This document shows, piece after piece, positions 20,406 to 29,759 of a stretch of 64,000 bases of DNA; position 1 is the stretch's first letter; every line of letters starts with the position of its first letter. Under the pieces are notes generated by a model. That model was not told the DNA's origin and did not search any database. It was given only the letters and a program-made list of their open reading frames with translations. The position numbers were made by a program, and so were the translations under genes. The stretch covers positions 992,001 through 1,056,000 of the forward strand of contig NZ_CP014161.1 of assembly GCF_001543175.1 (NCBI RefSeq), written 5' to 3'. This DNA comes from Aerococcus urinae (GTDB taxonomy: Bacteria; Bacillota; Bacilli; Lactobacillales; Aerococcaceae).

Positions 20406-20433
20406 TTGTAATTAAAAAAAATAGGCTTATAAT
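20406..20433 (+). promoter_or_regulatory. Promoter of the KdgT-type permease gene
   Basis: -35 TTGTAA (20406-20411), 16-base spacer, -10 TATAAT (20428-20433). The -10 lies inside a hyphenated inverted repeat, AATAGG..ATAATTG (20420-20435) and CAATTAAACCTATT (20447-20460), which could be an operator. Confidence 0.65.
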
Positions 20434-20486
20434 TGACTTTAATGCGCAATTAAACCTATTTATCATTAGCTATAAGGAGTTATTCA

Positions 20487-21434
20487 ATGTACGATTTTAT
20501 GAAGAAAGTTCCTGGTGGCCTCTTACTGGTCCCTATGCTTATATCAGCCTTATTTTGCACTTTTGCACCTGGTATTTTTGAAATTGGCGGGGCTACCCAA
20601 GCGATCTTTACTGCCGATGGTTTAAATTACATTATCGGATTCGCTTGCCTTTGTTCGGGAGCTTCTATTGATCTCTCCCATTTAAGTGTGGTCTTAAGAA
20701 AAGAAGGCGTCCTTATCTTAGTGAAGGTCATTATTAATATCGTTTTAGGACTTTTGTTTATTCAATTCTTTGGCATGGATGGGATTTGGGGAATATCAGC
20801 CATTGCTTATATTGCTGCTATCGCCTCCACCAACCCCTCTTTATTCTTAGCCTTGGAAAGTGACTACGGGACTAAAGATGACATCAGCGCTTTTGGTTTA
20901 GTTGGCTTGTTATGTACCCCAGCTTATCCCATGTTAGTTTTTTCTATCTCTCAAACCACAGCCATTAATTGGACACCAATTATTTCAACCATCATCCCTG
21001 TCGTTGTTGGAGCGGTATTAGGCAATTTAGACCCTAAAATGCGGGATTATCTAGCACCAGGAGCAGCAATTACCCTCCCCTTCATGGGCTTTGCTTTTGG
21101 GGCTAACATTAATTTAATCGACGCCATCAAAGCGGGGCCACAAGGCGTGCTCTTAACCATCCTCTTCTATATTCCTATGGTTCTTATCATGGTCTTAGTT
21201 GAACGCTACCTTTTAAAAGAAGATGGGGTCACCTCCTTAGCGATGTCTTCAATTGCTGGGATGTCTGTTTCCGTTCCTGCTATTATTGGTGCAGTGATAC
21301 CAAGCTATCAAGAATTTGTCGCCTCGGCTACTGCTCAAATTGCTTTTGGGGTAGTTATCAGCTCGATTATTACTCCAATTATTGCCCGCAAACTTTATCG
21401 TCCTAAAGAAACGGATCAAAATAAAGTGGCTTAG
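20487..21434 (+). CDS. kdgT: 2-keto-3-deoxygluconate permease (KdgT family)
   Basis: Proton-coupled importer of 2-keto-3-deoxygluconate, a pectin or uronate breakdown product. The 315-residue protein has about ten hydrophobic helices and begins MKKVPGGLLLVPM, which matches the KdgT family. Other family stretches are GGATQAIFTADGLNYIIGFACLCSGA and PFMGFAFGANINL. TAAGGAG precedes the ATG. No KDG kinase or aldolase gene lies nearby, so the actual substrate is unproven. Confidence 0.92.
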   Translation: MYDFMKKVPGGLLLVPMLISALFCTFAPGIFEIGGATQAIFTADGLNYIIGFACLCSGASIDLSHLSVVLRKEGVLILVKVIINIVLGLLFIQFFGMDGIWGISAIAYIAAIASTNPSLFLALESDYGTKDDISAFGLVGLLCTPAYPMLVFSISQTTAINWTPIISTIIPVVVGAVLGNLDPKMRDYLAPGAAITLPFMGFAFGANINLIDAIKAGPQGVLLTILFYIPMVLIMVLVERYLLKEDGVTSLAMSSIAGMSVSVPAIIGAVIPSYQEFVASATAQIAFGVVISSIITPIIARKLYRPKETDQNKVA

Positions 21435-21475
21435 GGGTAGCAAAGACAAAGATAAGTAACAAGAATTGCTAAAAT

Positions 21476-21546
21476 AAAAAAACTCAGTCCCTTATCAAAT
21501 CCCTCCCTTTACTTGCAGAGAGAGTGATATGGAGACTGAGTTTTTG
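21476..21546. terminator. Bidirectional terminator between kdgT and the Fur-family gene
   Basis: AAAAAAACTCAGTC (21476-21489) pairs with GACTGAGTTTTT (21534-21545) around a long 44-base loop. The A and T tracts on both sides allow use from either strand. Confidence 0.8.
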
Positions 21547-21558
21547 CATTTATTAGGA

Positions 21559-21996
21559 TTACTTCTCGCTATTAGCTAAGCAGTCAGGACAGAGCCCAAA
21601 AAGTTGGAAACTATGACCATTAATTTCATAGCCAGGTAGTTGTTGGCTATAATAGGATAAATCGCCTAAACGAACAGGAACCGTTTTCCCACAGTGATTA
21701 CATACGAAGTGATGGTGGTGACCTAAGATGGGATCACAATGCTGACGAAATACCATCTCCCCATCAATTTCGTTTTCCTCTAATAGGTCATAATCAGTAA
21801 ATAAGCGCAAATTTCGGTAAATTGTATCAAAACTTATATTAGGATGGTCTTTTTTCATGGCTTGTTGGACATCCTTGGCTGATTTAAAATGATTAATATC
21901 TTGATCGAAAACCGCTAACATATCCGCCCGTCTTTGCGTATACTTATAACCTAAATCATTTAATTGGTTCATAGCATTTTTTACAAATTCAGACAT
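21559..21996 (-). CDS. Fur-family metalloregulator (Fur/PerR/Zur type)
   Basis: Metal- or peroxide-sensing repressor of 145 residues. It has an N-terminal winged helix (RRADMLAVF; ISFDTIYRNLRLF), the histidine cluster GHHHHFVC and two CxxC pairs (CNHC; CPDC) that form the structural zinc site. The ATG at 21996 has GGGAGGGG nine bases upstream, which decides the start over the upstream in-frame codon. Which metal it senses cannot be told from the sequence. It is divergent from the PPDK regulator gene. Confidence 0.92.
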   Translation of the reverse strand: MSEFVKNAMNQLNDLGYKYTQRRADMLAVFDQDINHFKSAKDVQQAMKKDHPNISFDTIYRNLRLFTDYDLLEENEIDGEMVFRQHCDPILGHHHHFVCNHCGKTVPVRLGDLSYYSQQLPGYEINGHSFQLFGLCPDCLANSEK

Positions 21997-22019
21997 AGAG
22001 ACCCCTCCCAATTTAATTT

Positions 22020-22028
22020 ATTATAGCA
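22020..22028 (-). promoter_or_regulatory. Extended -10 promoter of the Fur-family gene
   Basis: Minus-strand TGCTATAAT, about 24 bases from the start codon. It lies within 30 bases of a plus-strand extended -10, so the two promoters are close enough to interfere with each other. Confidence 0.65.
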
Positions 22029-22047
22029 TGCAAATGCTTTATGGCCA

Positions 22048-22056
22048 TGTTATAAT
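22048..22056 (+). promoter_or_regulatory. Extended -10 promoter of the PPDK regulator gene
   Basis: TGTTATAAT. A transcript start near 22063 would leave only about nine bases before the ATG at 22072, which favours the later ATG at 22096 as the true start. Confidence 0.65.
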
Positions 22057-22095
22057 TTGTTTTAAAACATAATGGATGAAATAGGATGTGTAATA

Positions 22096-22923
22096 ATGAC
22101 TGAAGAAAAACAAATTAAAGATTTTTATTTACTATCTGATGCAGTCGGTCAATTAACAACTGATCTCTTAGATAGTGTAATGGTACAGTTTCCTGATGTT
22201 GAAATCAATATAAAGAGCTTTCCTTTCATTCTTCATGAGGACTCGCTACTCCCAGTTTTGGAAGCGGCTAAAGACAACAAGGCCCATGTAGTAGTAAGTT
22301 TTGTTAAGGAAGACCTTCATCAAACCGCTGCTCGCTTTTGTCAAGCTCATGGGCTTTTTTATTATAACGTCCTTCATCCCATTATTGAACTGATTGGTGA
22401 AGAATCTGGCACCCCTTCTACTCAAAAACCCGGCCAGCGGCACAAATTAAATGACCAATACTACAAACGTATTCAAGCCCTTGAATTTGCGGTTCAAAAT
22501 GATGACGGGCGTTACCCTAACCGTTTTGAGGAAGCGGATATCGTTCTATTAGGTATTTCACGTACCAGTAAGACTCCCCTCAGTATCTATCTGGCCTTCC
22601 AAGGTTATAAAGTGGCAAATTTACCTTTAGTCCCGGAAGCACAATTACCTGAAGAAATTTTTAAAATTGAATCCAATAAAATTATCGGCCTCACCAATGA
22701 TATTAATGTACTAAATAAATTTCGTCGTGAACGCATGCGAAGCTATGGGGTAGATGAATCAGGGCTTTATAGTGCCGATGACCGCATTGAAAAAGAATTA
22801 GCCTATGCCAATGAGGTTTATGAGCGCCTGCAATGTCCCATTATCAATGTTGCCGACCGTAGCATTGAAGAAACAGCTACCCTCATTCTTATGTTCATGA
22901 ACTTCAAGCCCCAACAAAAATAA
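22096..22923 (+). CDS. Pyruvate, phosphate dikinase regulatory protein (DUF299)
   Basis: Bifunctional ADP-dependent kinase and phosphorylase family that switches PPDK, or in other bacteria PEP synthetase, on and off. The family P-loop-like motif GISRTSKTPLSIYLA is present, with YPNRFEEADIVLLG just before it. The ATG at 22096 has AGGA nine bases upstream (275 residues). An ATG at 22072 lacks a ribosome binding site. No ppdK lies in the window, so the target enzyme is elsewhere or unknown. Divergent from a Fur-family regulator. Confidence 0.93.
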   Translation: MTEEKQIKDFYLLSDAVGQLTTDLLDSVMVQFPDVEINIKSFPFILHEDSLLPVLEAAKDNKAHVVVSFVKEDLHQTAARFCQAHGLFYYNVLHPIIELIGEESGTPSTQKPGQRHKLNDQYYKRIQALEFAVQNDDGRYPNRFEEADIVLLGISRTSKTPLSIYLAFQGYKVANLPLVPEAQLPEEIFKIESNKIIGLTNDINVLNKFRRERMRSYGVDESGLYSADDRIEKELAYANEVYERLQCPIINVADRSIEETATLILMFMNFKPQQK

Positions 22924-22937
22924 GGTGACAAGTTTTC

Positions 22938-23064
22938 TAGGAAATATACTTTGATAAGGATTGAAAAGAGGTTGCGACCGAAACATCGCAACCTCTTTTC
23001 GATACTCCCACAAGGGGTTAATTGGTAACACACTCGCCAATCATTCTGACTGGTATATTTCCTA
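22938..23064. repeat. 127-base element with 12-base terminal inverted repeats
   Basis: TAGGAAATATAC at 22938-22949 is the exact reverse complement of GTATATTTCCTA at 23053-23064. The interior holds the strong terminator hairpin at 22964-23000 and no gene. It could be a small MITE-like insertion or simply a long stem closing over the terminator. Only one copy is visible here. Confidence 0.45.
22964..23000. terminator. Bidirectional terminator between the PPDK regulator and RDD genes
   Basis: AAAAGAGGTTGCGA (22964-22977) and TCGCAACCTCTTTT (22986-22999) form a perfect 14-bp stem with an eight-base loop and A/T tracts on both sides. The two flanking genes converge here. Confidence 0.93.
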
Positions 23065-23068
23065 TCAC

Positions 23069-23683
23069 TTACCCTTTGGAGGGACTGGGATAATTAATTA
23101 AGTCCATTTGGCTGAGCGAAAGCACCCGTGTGTCGGTAAAAAAGTCGATAAAGTTTTCGCGTTTAGGCGTGAAAACAATAACTAGGGCTAAAATTGGGAA
23201 CTGGCGCAAAATGACTTTTCCTAAACCTTCACGTATCAGACAGGTTCCCAATGATAAGCGACTTTCATCAGCCTTAACAACCCTTAAGCGACAGAAAAAT
23301 TTCCCTAAACTTTGTCCATTAAGGAGATAAGTCGACAAGGTAAAGTATAAAACCCAGATAAAATTAACCGCTAGGAAATTCACTAAATCGCCTTGTTCAA
23401 GTAAGTCTCTACTTAAAAATAGACTAGCAAGTGCTAAAAGGATACTTACTAAGGCTTTAATAAATAGATAATCTAAGCAATAGGCCAATAAACGTTGCCA
23501 AAAACCTCCATAAACCTGGCGGGGCAATTGGTCAACTGACTCAGAATAACTAGGAAAACAAGTGGTCTTATAGCCCTCTCCTGGAACCGATTTATTTTCT
23601 AAGCTACCTTGGTAAAGTTCATCATTTAAAGCAGAAATATCAATATTTTGCTTATCATCTGTTTTTTTCTTTTTACCAAACAT
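23069..23683 (-). CDS. RDD-family membrane protein
   Basis: Membrane protein of the RDD family (204 residues), function unknown. A basic, lysine-rich N terminus (MFGKKKKTDDK) is followed by about three hydrophobic helices and the characteristic segment GGFWQRLLAYCLDYLFIKALV, with Arg and Asp in the first helix and NGQSLGKFFCRLRVV later. GGAGG eight bases before the ATG at 23683 decides that start, which overlaps the sppA stop. The pairing of sppA with an RDD gene occurs in other Firmicutes. Confidence 0.88.
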   Translation of the reverse strand: MFGKKKKTDDKQNIDISALNDELYQGSLENKSVPGEGYKTTCFPSYSESVDQLPRQVYGGFWQRLLAYCLDYLFIKALVSILLALASLFLSRDLLEQGDLVNFLAVNFIWVLYFTLSTYLLNGQSLGKFFCRLRVVKADESRLSLGTCLIREGLGKVILRQFPILALVIVFTPKRENFIDFFTDTRVLSLSQMDLINYPSPSKG

Positions 23684-23684
23684 C

Positions 23685-24710
23685 TTATTCACCTCCGTAG
23701 AGATAATATGGACGTGGAGCTTGGTCTGTTAATTCCTTAACCGCTTCAATTTCATTAGCTGGTGTATCTGCTTTCCATAACTTACTCAAAGGAATAGCTT
23801 GGCTAAAGCGACGAATTAAACTGCTAAATTGTTGTTGGTCTTCATCAGTACTTACTAAGTAAACCCGGCTACCCTCTAAATCGTGATCAGCCTTTAAGGC
23901 CGCTAAAGCATCTTGACGGTAACCAATGGCATCAATCAAGTGCTTATCCAAGGCTTGTTGGCCTGAATAAATGCGCCCGTCAGCTAATTTACGGACTTCA
24001 TCTTCATTCATTCCCCGACCCTCGGCCACAATTTTTACAAAACGGTCATAGGATTCTTTTAAAATATTATTGATAATTTCCCTATCTTCATCACTAGGGT
24101 CTCTATACATCGATAATAGGTCCTTATGGTCTCCCGATTTAAAGACTTCAGGTTTAATACCATGTTCCTCTAGTAACTTACTGATATTAAAAGTGGAGAG
24201 AATGACACCAATTGACCCAGTAGTCGTTTCAGTATCAGCAAAGATCTTATCTGCAGCCATTGAAATCATATATCCCCCGCTAGCTGCCATGGACTTCATG
24301 CTGACGTAGATAGGAATTTGGCGACTTTCCTTCAAGTCCTTTAAAGCTCGGTAGAGCTCAACACTCTCGTAAACGGCTCCACCTGGGGAATCAACTTCTA
24401 GAAGTAAAGCTTTAACTTTATTATCTTCTTTTATTTTTTTAATAGCAGACAGGGTTCCTTGGTGATCATAACTTTGATTAGCTGAAAACAAAGAGTTTTG
24501 ATCTCCCGTATCAGCGATAGTCCCATTGACCTGGAGGACGGCAATTTGAGAATTGCTATCGCCCTCTTCGATGGTTTTATCACTAGCAAAGAATTTATTT
24601 GAGATCGCATCATCCAAATCAGCTTCTTTTTCACGTACAGCTGCACTTTGGACACCAAAGAATAGAATTAGTGCTGCCACAATGACAACGATCCAGCTTT
24701 TTTTATTCAT
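23685..24710 (-). CDS. sppA: Signal peptide peptidase SppA
   Basis: Membrane-bound serine protease that degrades cleaved signal peptides and is linked to antimicrobial peptide resistance in Bacillus. One N-terminal helix anchors it. The nucleophile Ser lies in MAASGGYMIS and the Lys general base in KSGDHKD. Counted from the GTG at 24719 these are residues 147 and 199, the same numbers as in Bacillus SppA. I favour the ATG at 24710 (341 residues), with AAAGG eight bases upstream, but the GTG cannot be excluded. The octameric S49 family form is expected. Confidence 0.93.
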   Translation of the reverse strand: MNKKSWIVVIVAALILFFGVQSAAVREKEADLDDAISNKFFASDKTIEEGDSNSQIAVLQVNGTIADTGDQNSLFSANQSYDHQGTLSAIKKIKEDNKVKALLLEVDSPGGAVYESVELYRALKDLKESRQIPIYVSMKSMAASGGYMISMAADKIFADTETTTGSIGVILSTFNISKLLEEHGIKPEVFKSGDHKDLLSMYRDPSDEDREIINNILKESYDRFVKIVAEGRGMNEDEVRKLADGRIYSGQQALDKHLIDAIGYRQDALAALKADHDLEGSRVYLVSTDEDQQQFSSLIRRFSQAIPLSKLWKADTPANEIEAVKELTDQAPRPYYLYGGE

Positions 24711-24785
24711 TTTCCTCACCTTTTCTCTCTGACTAAAAGTTACATTTATTTCTTACTTAATCAGGAATTTTCTTGCAATCAGGGA

Positions 24786-26555
24786 TTAGTCAAGGTCAAT
24801 TTTAGTCACTTCTAAATTAAGTTCATCCAATTGCTTGTCAGAAACAGGACTTGGAGCATCGGTGAGCACATCGACTGCGCGTCCGTTCTTAGGAAAGGCC
24901 ATCACTTCACGGATATTGTCTTCTCCGGCTATGAGCATCACTAAGCGGTCTAAGCCAATCGCTAAACCACCATGAGGAGGGAAACCATAATCCAAAGCAT
25001 CTAATAAGAAACCAAATTGTTGGTTAGCTTTTTCCTCTGAGAATCCTAAAGCTTTTAGCATAGCTAATTGAACTTCTTTTTGGTGAATACGGATCGAACC
25101 CCCACCAATTTCATAACCATTCAAGACAATATCATAGGCTTGGGAATAGACAGATTCAGGTTCGCTTTCTAAACGGTCAAGGTCTTCTTCGTTTGGCATA
25201 GTGAAGGGGTGGTGCATGGCAGTATAACGTTTTTCATCAGCATTGTATTCTAATAAAGGCCAGTCAACAACCCAGAGGAAATTAAATTGATTCTTATCCA
25301 TCAAGTCTAATTCACGACCAAATTTTAAGCGGACTTCCCCTAATGAGGCATTAACTACCGAAGCTTGGTCTGCAGAGAAGACTAAAATGTCTCCCGCTTC
25401 AGCGTTCATCCGTTCCATTAAGGGTTGTGGGTTTTCTTTAAAGAATTTACCAATTGGTCCAGTTAGCCCATCTTCAGTTACTTTAATCCAAGCGATCCCT
25501 TTTGACCCAAATGGCTTAGTGTAAGGAGTCAAGCCATCAAGATCTTTTCTTGAGTATTGATCAGCAGCTCCTTTAATGTTAATTCCCTTAACAATTCCCC
25601 CATTTTCAATGGCCATATTGAAGACCTTAAAATCATATTGATCAACGATATCTGATAAATCAACCAATTCTAAGCCAAAGCGAGTATCAGGTTTATCAGA
25701 ACCATAGCGGCTCATGGCTTCATCATAAGAAATCACTGGGAAATCTTCTGTCATGTCAAGGCCTTTAACTTGTTTCATGACTGCTTTTAACATGTTTTCG
25801 ACGATATCCCGAATTTCTTCTTGGCTCAGGAAGCTGGTTTCTAAGTCGACCTGGGTAAATTCAGGTTGGCGGTCCCCACGGAGGTCCTCATCTCTAAAAC
25901 AACGCACAATTTGATAATAGCGGTCAAAGCCACTTGCCATTAAAAGTTGTTTTAACAATTGTGGGGATTGAGGTAAGGCATAGAATTCACCTGGATGAAC
26001 CCGGGAAGGAACTAAATAGTCACGCGCCCCTTCTGGAGTTGATTTTGATAAGTAAGGTGTTTCAATATCTAAAAAGCCATCTTGGTCTAAGAATGAACGA
26101 ATGGCGTGGGTCACTTGAGACCGTAAACGGATATTATCTTGCATTCTTTGACGGCGTAAGTCGATATAGCGGTATTGCATCCGTTTATCTTCATTAACAT
26201 CGATAGTATCTTCCACTGGGAATGGTGGTGTTTTAGCACGATTGAGAATGGTCAAATCACTGGCCATCACTTCAATATCCCCATTTTTTATTTTTGGGTT
26301 AATTTCCCCTTCTGCCCGAGCGACAACTTGACCTTGAACTTCAATAACGTATTCAGAACGTAGTTTTTCTGCCCGGTTAAAATGGTCACCTAGGTTAGCT
26401 TCATTAAATACTACTTGGACAAAGCCTTCGCGGTCACGCATATCAACAAAGATAACTCCACCTAAGTCACGACGACGTTGTACCCATCCTTTTAAGGTCA
26501 CTTCTTGGCCGATCATTTCATTAGAAACGAGGCCACAATAATTTGTTCTTTTCAT
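24786..26555 (-). CDS. aspS: Aspartyl-tRNA synthetase
   Basis: Class II synthetase that charges tRNA-Asp. It is 589 residues with an N-terminal OB anticodon-binding domain ([13 protein letters not shown]), the [40 protein letters not shown] core and the C-terminal [11 protein letters not shown] motif 3. Its ATG shares a base with the hisS stop (TAATG), so translation is coupled and both answer to the T-box upstream of hisS. It may be nondiscriminating (Asp/Asn), which the sequence alone does not settle. Confidence 0.97.
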   Translation of the reverse strand: MKRTNYCGLVSNEMIGQEVTLKGWVQRRRDLGGVIFVDMRDREGFVQVVFNEANLGDHFNRAEKLRSEYVIEVQGQVVARAEGEINPKIKNGDIEVMASDLTILNRAKTPPFPVEDTIDVNEDKRMQYRYIDLRRQRMQDNIRLRSQVTHAIRSFLDQDGFLDIETPYLSKSTPEGARDYLVPSRVHPGEFYALPQSPQLLKQLLMASGFDRYYQIVRCFRDEDLRGDRQPEFTQVDLETSFLSQEEIRDIVENMLKAVMKQVKGLDMTEDFPVISYDEAMSRYGSDKPDTRFGLELVDLSDIVDQYDFKVFNMAIENGGIVKGINIKGAADQYSRKDLDGLTPYTKPFGSKGIAWIKVTEDGLTGPIGKFFKENPQPLMERMNAEAGDILVFSADQASVVNASLGEVRLKFGRELDLMDKNQFNFLWVVDWPLLEYNADEKRYTAMHHPFTMPNEEDLDRLESEPESVYSQAYDIVLNGYEIGGGSIRIHQKEVQLAMLKALGFSEEKANQQFGFLLDALDYGFPPHGGLAIGLDRLVMLIAGEDNIREVMAFPKNGRAVDVLTDAPSPVSDKQLDELNLEVTKIDLD

Positions 26556-27853
26556 TAATCATTTCCTTCTTTCATTGCTTCTTTTACCTGGTCAAAGTGC
26601 TCAATCACATCATCAATAGCGAAATGATGCTCTTGACCAGAAGTCATATTCTTCACATTAATATTTTTTTCTGCTAGTTCGCTTTCGCCCAAGGTTAAGG
26701 TATAGGCGGCACCATGGCGGTCTGCATCACGGAATTGTTTCTTAGGCTTACGTTGGTTGAGGTCAAATTCAACATTTAAGCCTTGACGTCTTAAGGCTTG
26801 AACAATTTGTAAAGCTTCCCTCACAACGCTTTGCCCAATGGTGACCATATAGATATCGAGAGGATTTTCAACTGCTAAATCTGATTTTTGTGCTTCCAGT
26901 AATAAAATCAAGCGTTCCATCCCAATCGCAAAACCGAATCCCGGCACATCTTCCCGACCTTCGGAAAGTTCTTTCACTAGTCCGGAATATGAACCCCCAC
27001 CACAAATGGTAGTTTCCGCACCAAAGACTTCACTATTAGTCATAATTTCAAAAATGGTATCTTGGTAATAGTCGAGACCGCGAACCATATTAGAGTCAAT
27101 TTGATAAGGAATATTAAGGGCTGTTAATAAGCTTTGGACTTGTTCAAAACGCTCTTTAGAAGCTTCTGATAAATAATCAAGAATGTTGGGCGCATCTTTA
27201 ACAATTTCCTTATCCTTGGGGTCCTTACTATCAAGCACGCGCAAAGGATTTTGATAAAGACGAGTCTTAGAATCTTCACTCAATTCCTCTTCAAAAGGTT
27301 TTAAGTAATTAATTAAGGCTTCACGGTAGTTTAAACGGGCTTCATTATCGCCTAAGGAATTAATCACTAATTTCAAGTCTTTAACTCCAAGAGTTTCAAG
27401 AATTTCCCAAGCTAGAGCAATGGTTTCCACATCACTAAGGGCGGTTTTCCCATCAAAAACCTCAACCCCTAGCTGATGAAATTGACGTTGCCGGCCACCT
27501 TGGGGACGCTCATAACGAAACATGGGACTAATGTAATAGACCTTATAAGGCTTAATGTATTCAGGGCCATACAGTTTATTTTCAATAAAGGCCCGCACAA
27601 TGGGTGCTGTCCCTTCAGGTTTCAAAGCAATATGACGGTCACCTTTATCATAGAAATCATACATTTCCTTGGTGACGACGTCAGTTGTTTCTCCTACACC
27701 ACGAGCAAAAAGATCATAAGATTCAAACATGGGCGTGCGAATTTCATTAAAGCGATATTTAGCCATAATATCTCGGGCTGTTTTTTCAATTGCTTGCCAA
27801 ATTTCAACTTGACCCGGTAAAATATCCACAGTCCCTTTAGGTTTTTGAATCAT
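26555..27853 (-). CDS. hisS: Histidyl-tRNA synthetase
   Basis: Class II synthetase that charges tRNA-His, 432 residues. Motif 2 appears as [24 protein letters not shown]-like, and the HisRS motif [12 protein letters not shown] and the GFAIGMERL motif 3 are visible. A C-terminal anticodon-binding domain covers about residues 330-430. It is the first gene of the hisS-aspS operon. The T-box leader lies upstream with a consensus -35. Confidence 0.97.
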   Translation of the reverse strand: MIQKPKGTVDILPGQVEIWQAIEKTARDIMAKYRFNEIRTPMFESYDLFARGVGETTDVVTKEMYDFYDKGDRHIALKPEGTAPIVRAFIENKLYGPEYIKPYKVYYISPMFRYERPQGGRQRQFHQLGVEVFDGKTALSDVETIALAWEILETLGVKDLKLVINSLGDNEARLNYREALINYLKPFEEELSEDSKTRLYQNPLRVLDSKDPKDKEIVKDAPNILDYLSEASKERFEQVQSLLTALNIPYQIDSNMVRGLDYYQDTIFEIMTNSEVFGAETTICGGGSYSGLVKELSEGREDVPGFGFAIGMERLILLLEAQKSDLAVENPLDIYMVTIGQSVVREALQIVQALRRQGLNVEFDLNQRKPKKQFRDADRHGAAYTLTLGESELAEKNINVKNMTSGQEHHFAIDDVIEHFDQVKEAMKEGND

Positions 27854-27884
27854 ATCCTGCCTCCTTTTAATATTTAGTGGTAAT

Positions 27885-28112
27885 AAAAAACGCCCCTATT
27901 TCTATTCAGAAATAAGGACGATGACAATCGTGGTACCACCTTAGTTTAGTAGTCTTACTACCCTTGTCGACTAACGCGCGATAACGGAATAGCTTTGCAC
28001 TATCCACCTCAGGGGTTGTCTAAAAGTGTACGAAGTGACTCCCAGCAAATATCACTCTCTCTAAACCACACTTATCAAATGCATTACTTGCTTCCCCGTC
28101 ATAGGTATTCCT
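27885..28112 (-). promoter_or_regulatory. T-box leader of hisS-aspS
   Basis: Read on the minus strand. The T-box AAGGTGGTACCACG (27942-27929) and the terminator stem around 27918-27895, followed by a TTTTTT run, are clear. In Stem I, GGGG/CCCC and AAGTGT/ACACTT helices flank a loop containing TTAGACAA, where GAC (28020-28018) is followed by a purine as a specifier should be. That suggests tRNA-Asp sensing. A nearby CAC in GTACACTT is the alternative His reading. With promoters on both sides, this fills the gene-free stretch 27854-28294. Confidence 0.92.
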
Positions 28113-28117
28113 TAGTA

Positions 28118-28146
28118 AGATTACCTAATTGTCTTAAAAATGTCAA
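28118..28146 (-). promoter_or_regulatory. Sigma-A promoter of hisS-aspS
   Basis: Minus strand: -35 TTGACA (28146-28141), 17-base spacer, -10 TAATCT (28123-28118), just upstream of the T-box leader. Confidence 0.85.
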
Positions 28147-28188
28147 CTGATTTAATAAGTTTCCGCTGTTTTTATTTGAGATTTTTAT

Positions 28189-28194
28189 TATAAT
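28189..28194 (+). promoter_or_regulatory. -10 element upstream of the amidase gene
   Basis: TATAAT about 100 bases before the start. The -35 region is weak. It is divergent from the hisS promoter. Confidence 0.45.
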
Positions 28195-28294
28195 GAGTCA
28201 TATGTATACTTTCCAGTATTTACCCCACCCCCAGATAGTCTGTCTTTCTTAAACTGGCTAGACTAAAAAAGAAAGTTCTAAGGAGGTTCAACTC

Positions 28295-29677
28295 TTGGCC
28301 AAAAATTCTCCTTCACAAACAAAAGATAAGAAAAAAAATACCTATTTAGTTTTCTCTATTATTATTCTGACCTTATTCATTATTGCTTTTGCCCTGATTT
28401 ATCACGTTAAAGTTAAGTCGACCAAAGAAGTGACCACTGGTGTTATTAATATGAGAAATGGTCCTGGAATCACTTATGATATCTCCCAACAAATTGACCA
28501 AGGAAGTCAATACCAGGTGCTTGAGGAAAAGCACGATTGGAAGCATATCATTCTTGACAATGGTCAAAGCGGCTGGATTCCCAATTGGTTAGCTAATGAT
28601 AGCTTAGCTAATAATGAAGAAGAAGCGAAGGCAGGAACAGGATTTATTGCCACAGTTTTATCCGACCAGGTTAACGTTTATCAAGATGATTCCACCAATT
28701 CTCAAGTGATTGGCCAAGCCAATGATAATGAAAAATATAATATCCTCTACCAGTCAGGTGATATGATCAATATCCAATACAAGGACGACATTGGCTGGAT
28801 CCCCCAAAATCAAATTGAAATCACTCCGGGAGTCATTAGCCAAGCCCCAGGACGCCAACAGACTAAGGAAGAAAAAGCAGCCACAGACGCCTTCCTAGCT
28901 AATTATGACGCCTCAGTGACCGCTACCGCTGCCGGTGTCCATATCCGCAGCCAGGCAAGTAATGATTCAGAAATTATCTATAAGGGTCAAATCCATGAAA
29001 AATTTGCCTATCTTGGCCAGGATGGTGCCTATTACCATGTCAAAGCCCAAGACGGTACGGAAGGTTACCTGGCTAACTGGTTAGCGGAATCAGATTCAAC
29101 CGCCATGGAAGATAAGGCAAAATCCCTAGCCAATACCTCAACCATTAAAGGAAAAACCATTGTCTTAGACCCTGGTCACGGGGGAAGTGATCCAGGAGCC
29201 ATCCGCGGTGATAAACAGGAAAAAAATGTCACCCTAAAAACCGCCCAAGTGGTGAAGGGACTGCTTGAAGATTATGGGGTCAATGTCCTGATGACTCGGG
29301 AAGATGATACTTTCGTTGACCTAGCGCCGCGTGCAGACATCTATAATCAAGCCCAAGCGGATGCCTTCATTAGTCTTCACTATGACGCTGCTGAAGAAAC
29401 TACAGTATCGGGAACCACCGTTTACTACTACGATGACGCTTCTATTCCTTTAAGCGAAAATGTCCAAGCTCAATTGATGGAAAAAATGCCCCTGGCAAGT
29501 AATGGCACTCGTTTCGGTAATTTCCAAGTCATTCGTGATTCAAGACCCCCTGCAATACTGATTGAATTGGGCTACATGAGTAATCCAAATGATGTCAAGG
29601 CCTTTAGCCAAGATGAATATTATCAAAAAGTTGCCCAAAGCATACTCAATGCCTTAATTATTAATTACCAAGAATAA
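28295..29677 (+). CDS. N-acetylmuramoyl-L-alanine amidase with three SH3-like domains
   Basis: Cell-wall hydrolase that cuts the bond between MurNAc and L-alanine, anchored outside the membrane. The start is a TTG eight bases after AAGGAGG (460 residues). Order: signal-anchor helix (18-38), bacterial SH3 domains at about 44-102, 113-175 and 207-265, then an Amidase_3 domain (about 286-457). Predicted zinc ligands are His295 (DPGHGG), Glu309 and His362 (SLHYD), and the catalytic Glu lies in LIELGYMSNPND. It is similar in design to Bacillus LytC/CwlD-type amidases. It is followed by a bidirectional terminator. Confidence 0.94.
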   Translation: MAKNSPSQTKDKKKNTYLVFSIIILTLFIIAFALIYHVKVKSTKEVTTGVINMRNGPGITYDISQQIDQGSQYQVLEEKHDWKHIILDNGQSGWIPNWLANDSLANNEEEAKAGTGFIATVLSDQVNVYQDDSTNSQVIGQANDNEKYNILYQSGDMINIQYKDDIGWIPQNQIEITPGVISQAPGRQQTKEEKAATDAFLANYDASVTATAAGVHIRSQASNDSEIIYKGQIHEKFAYLGQDGAYYHVKAQDGTEGYLANWLAESDSTAMEDKAKSLANTSTIKGKTIVLDPGHGGSDPGAIRGDKQEKNVTLKTAQVVKGLLEDYGVNVLMTREDDTFVDLAPRADIYNQAQADAFISLHYDAAEETTVSGTTVYYYDDASIPLSENVQAQLMEKMPLASNGTRFGNFQVIRDSRPPAILIELGYMSNPNDVKAFSQDEYYQKVAQSILNALIINYQE

Positions 29678-29692
29678 AGTAAATAATGGCAG

Positions 29693-29734
29693 AAAAAAAC
29701 TCACTCAGGATTTAAAAATCTTGAGTGAGTTTTC
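29693..29734. terminator. Bidirectional terminator between the amidase gene and dtd
   Basis: AAAAAAACTCACTCA and TGAGTGAGTTTT form the stem, with further GATTT/AAATC pairing towards the loop. The two flanking genes converge here. Confidence 0.92.
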
Positions 29735-29759
29735 ATTTTACCGAATAAAATCGTACAAG

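Noticed and set aside
27476-27820. 114-codon plus-strand ORF opposite hisS
   Set aside because: It is antisense to the conserved HisRS core, with no start signal.
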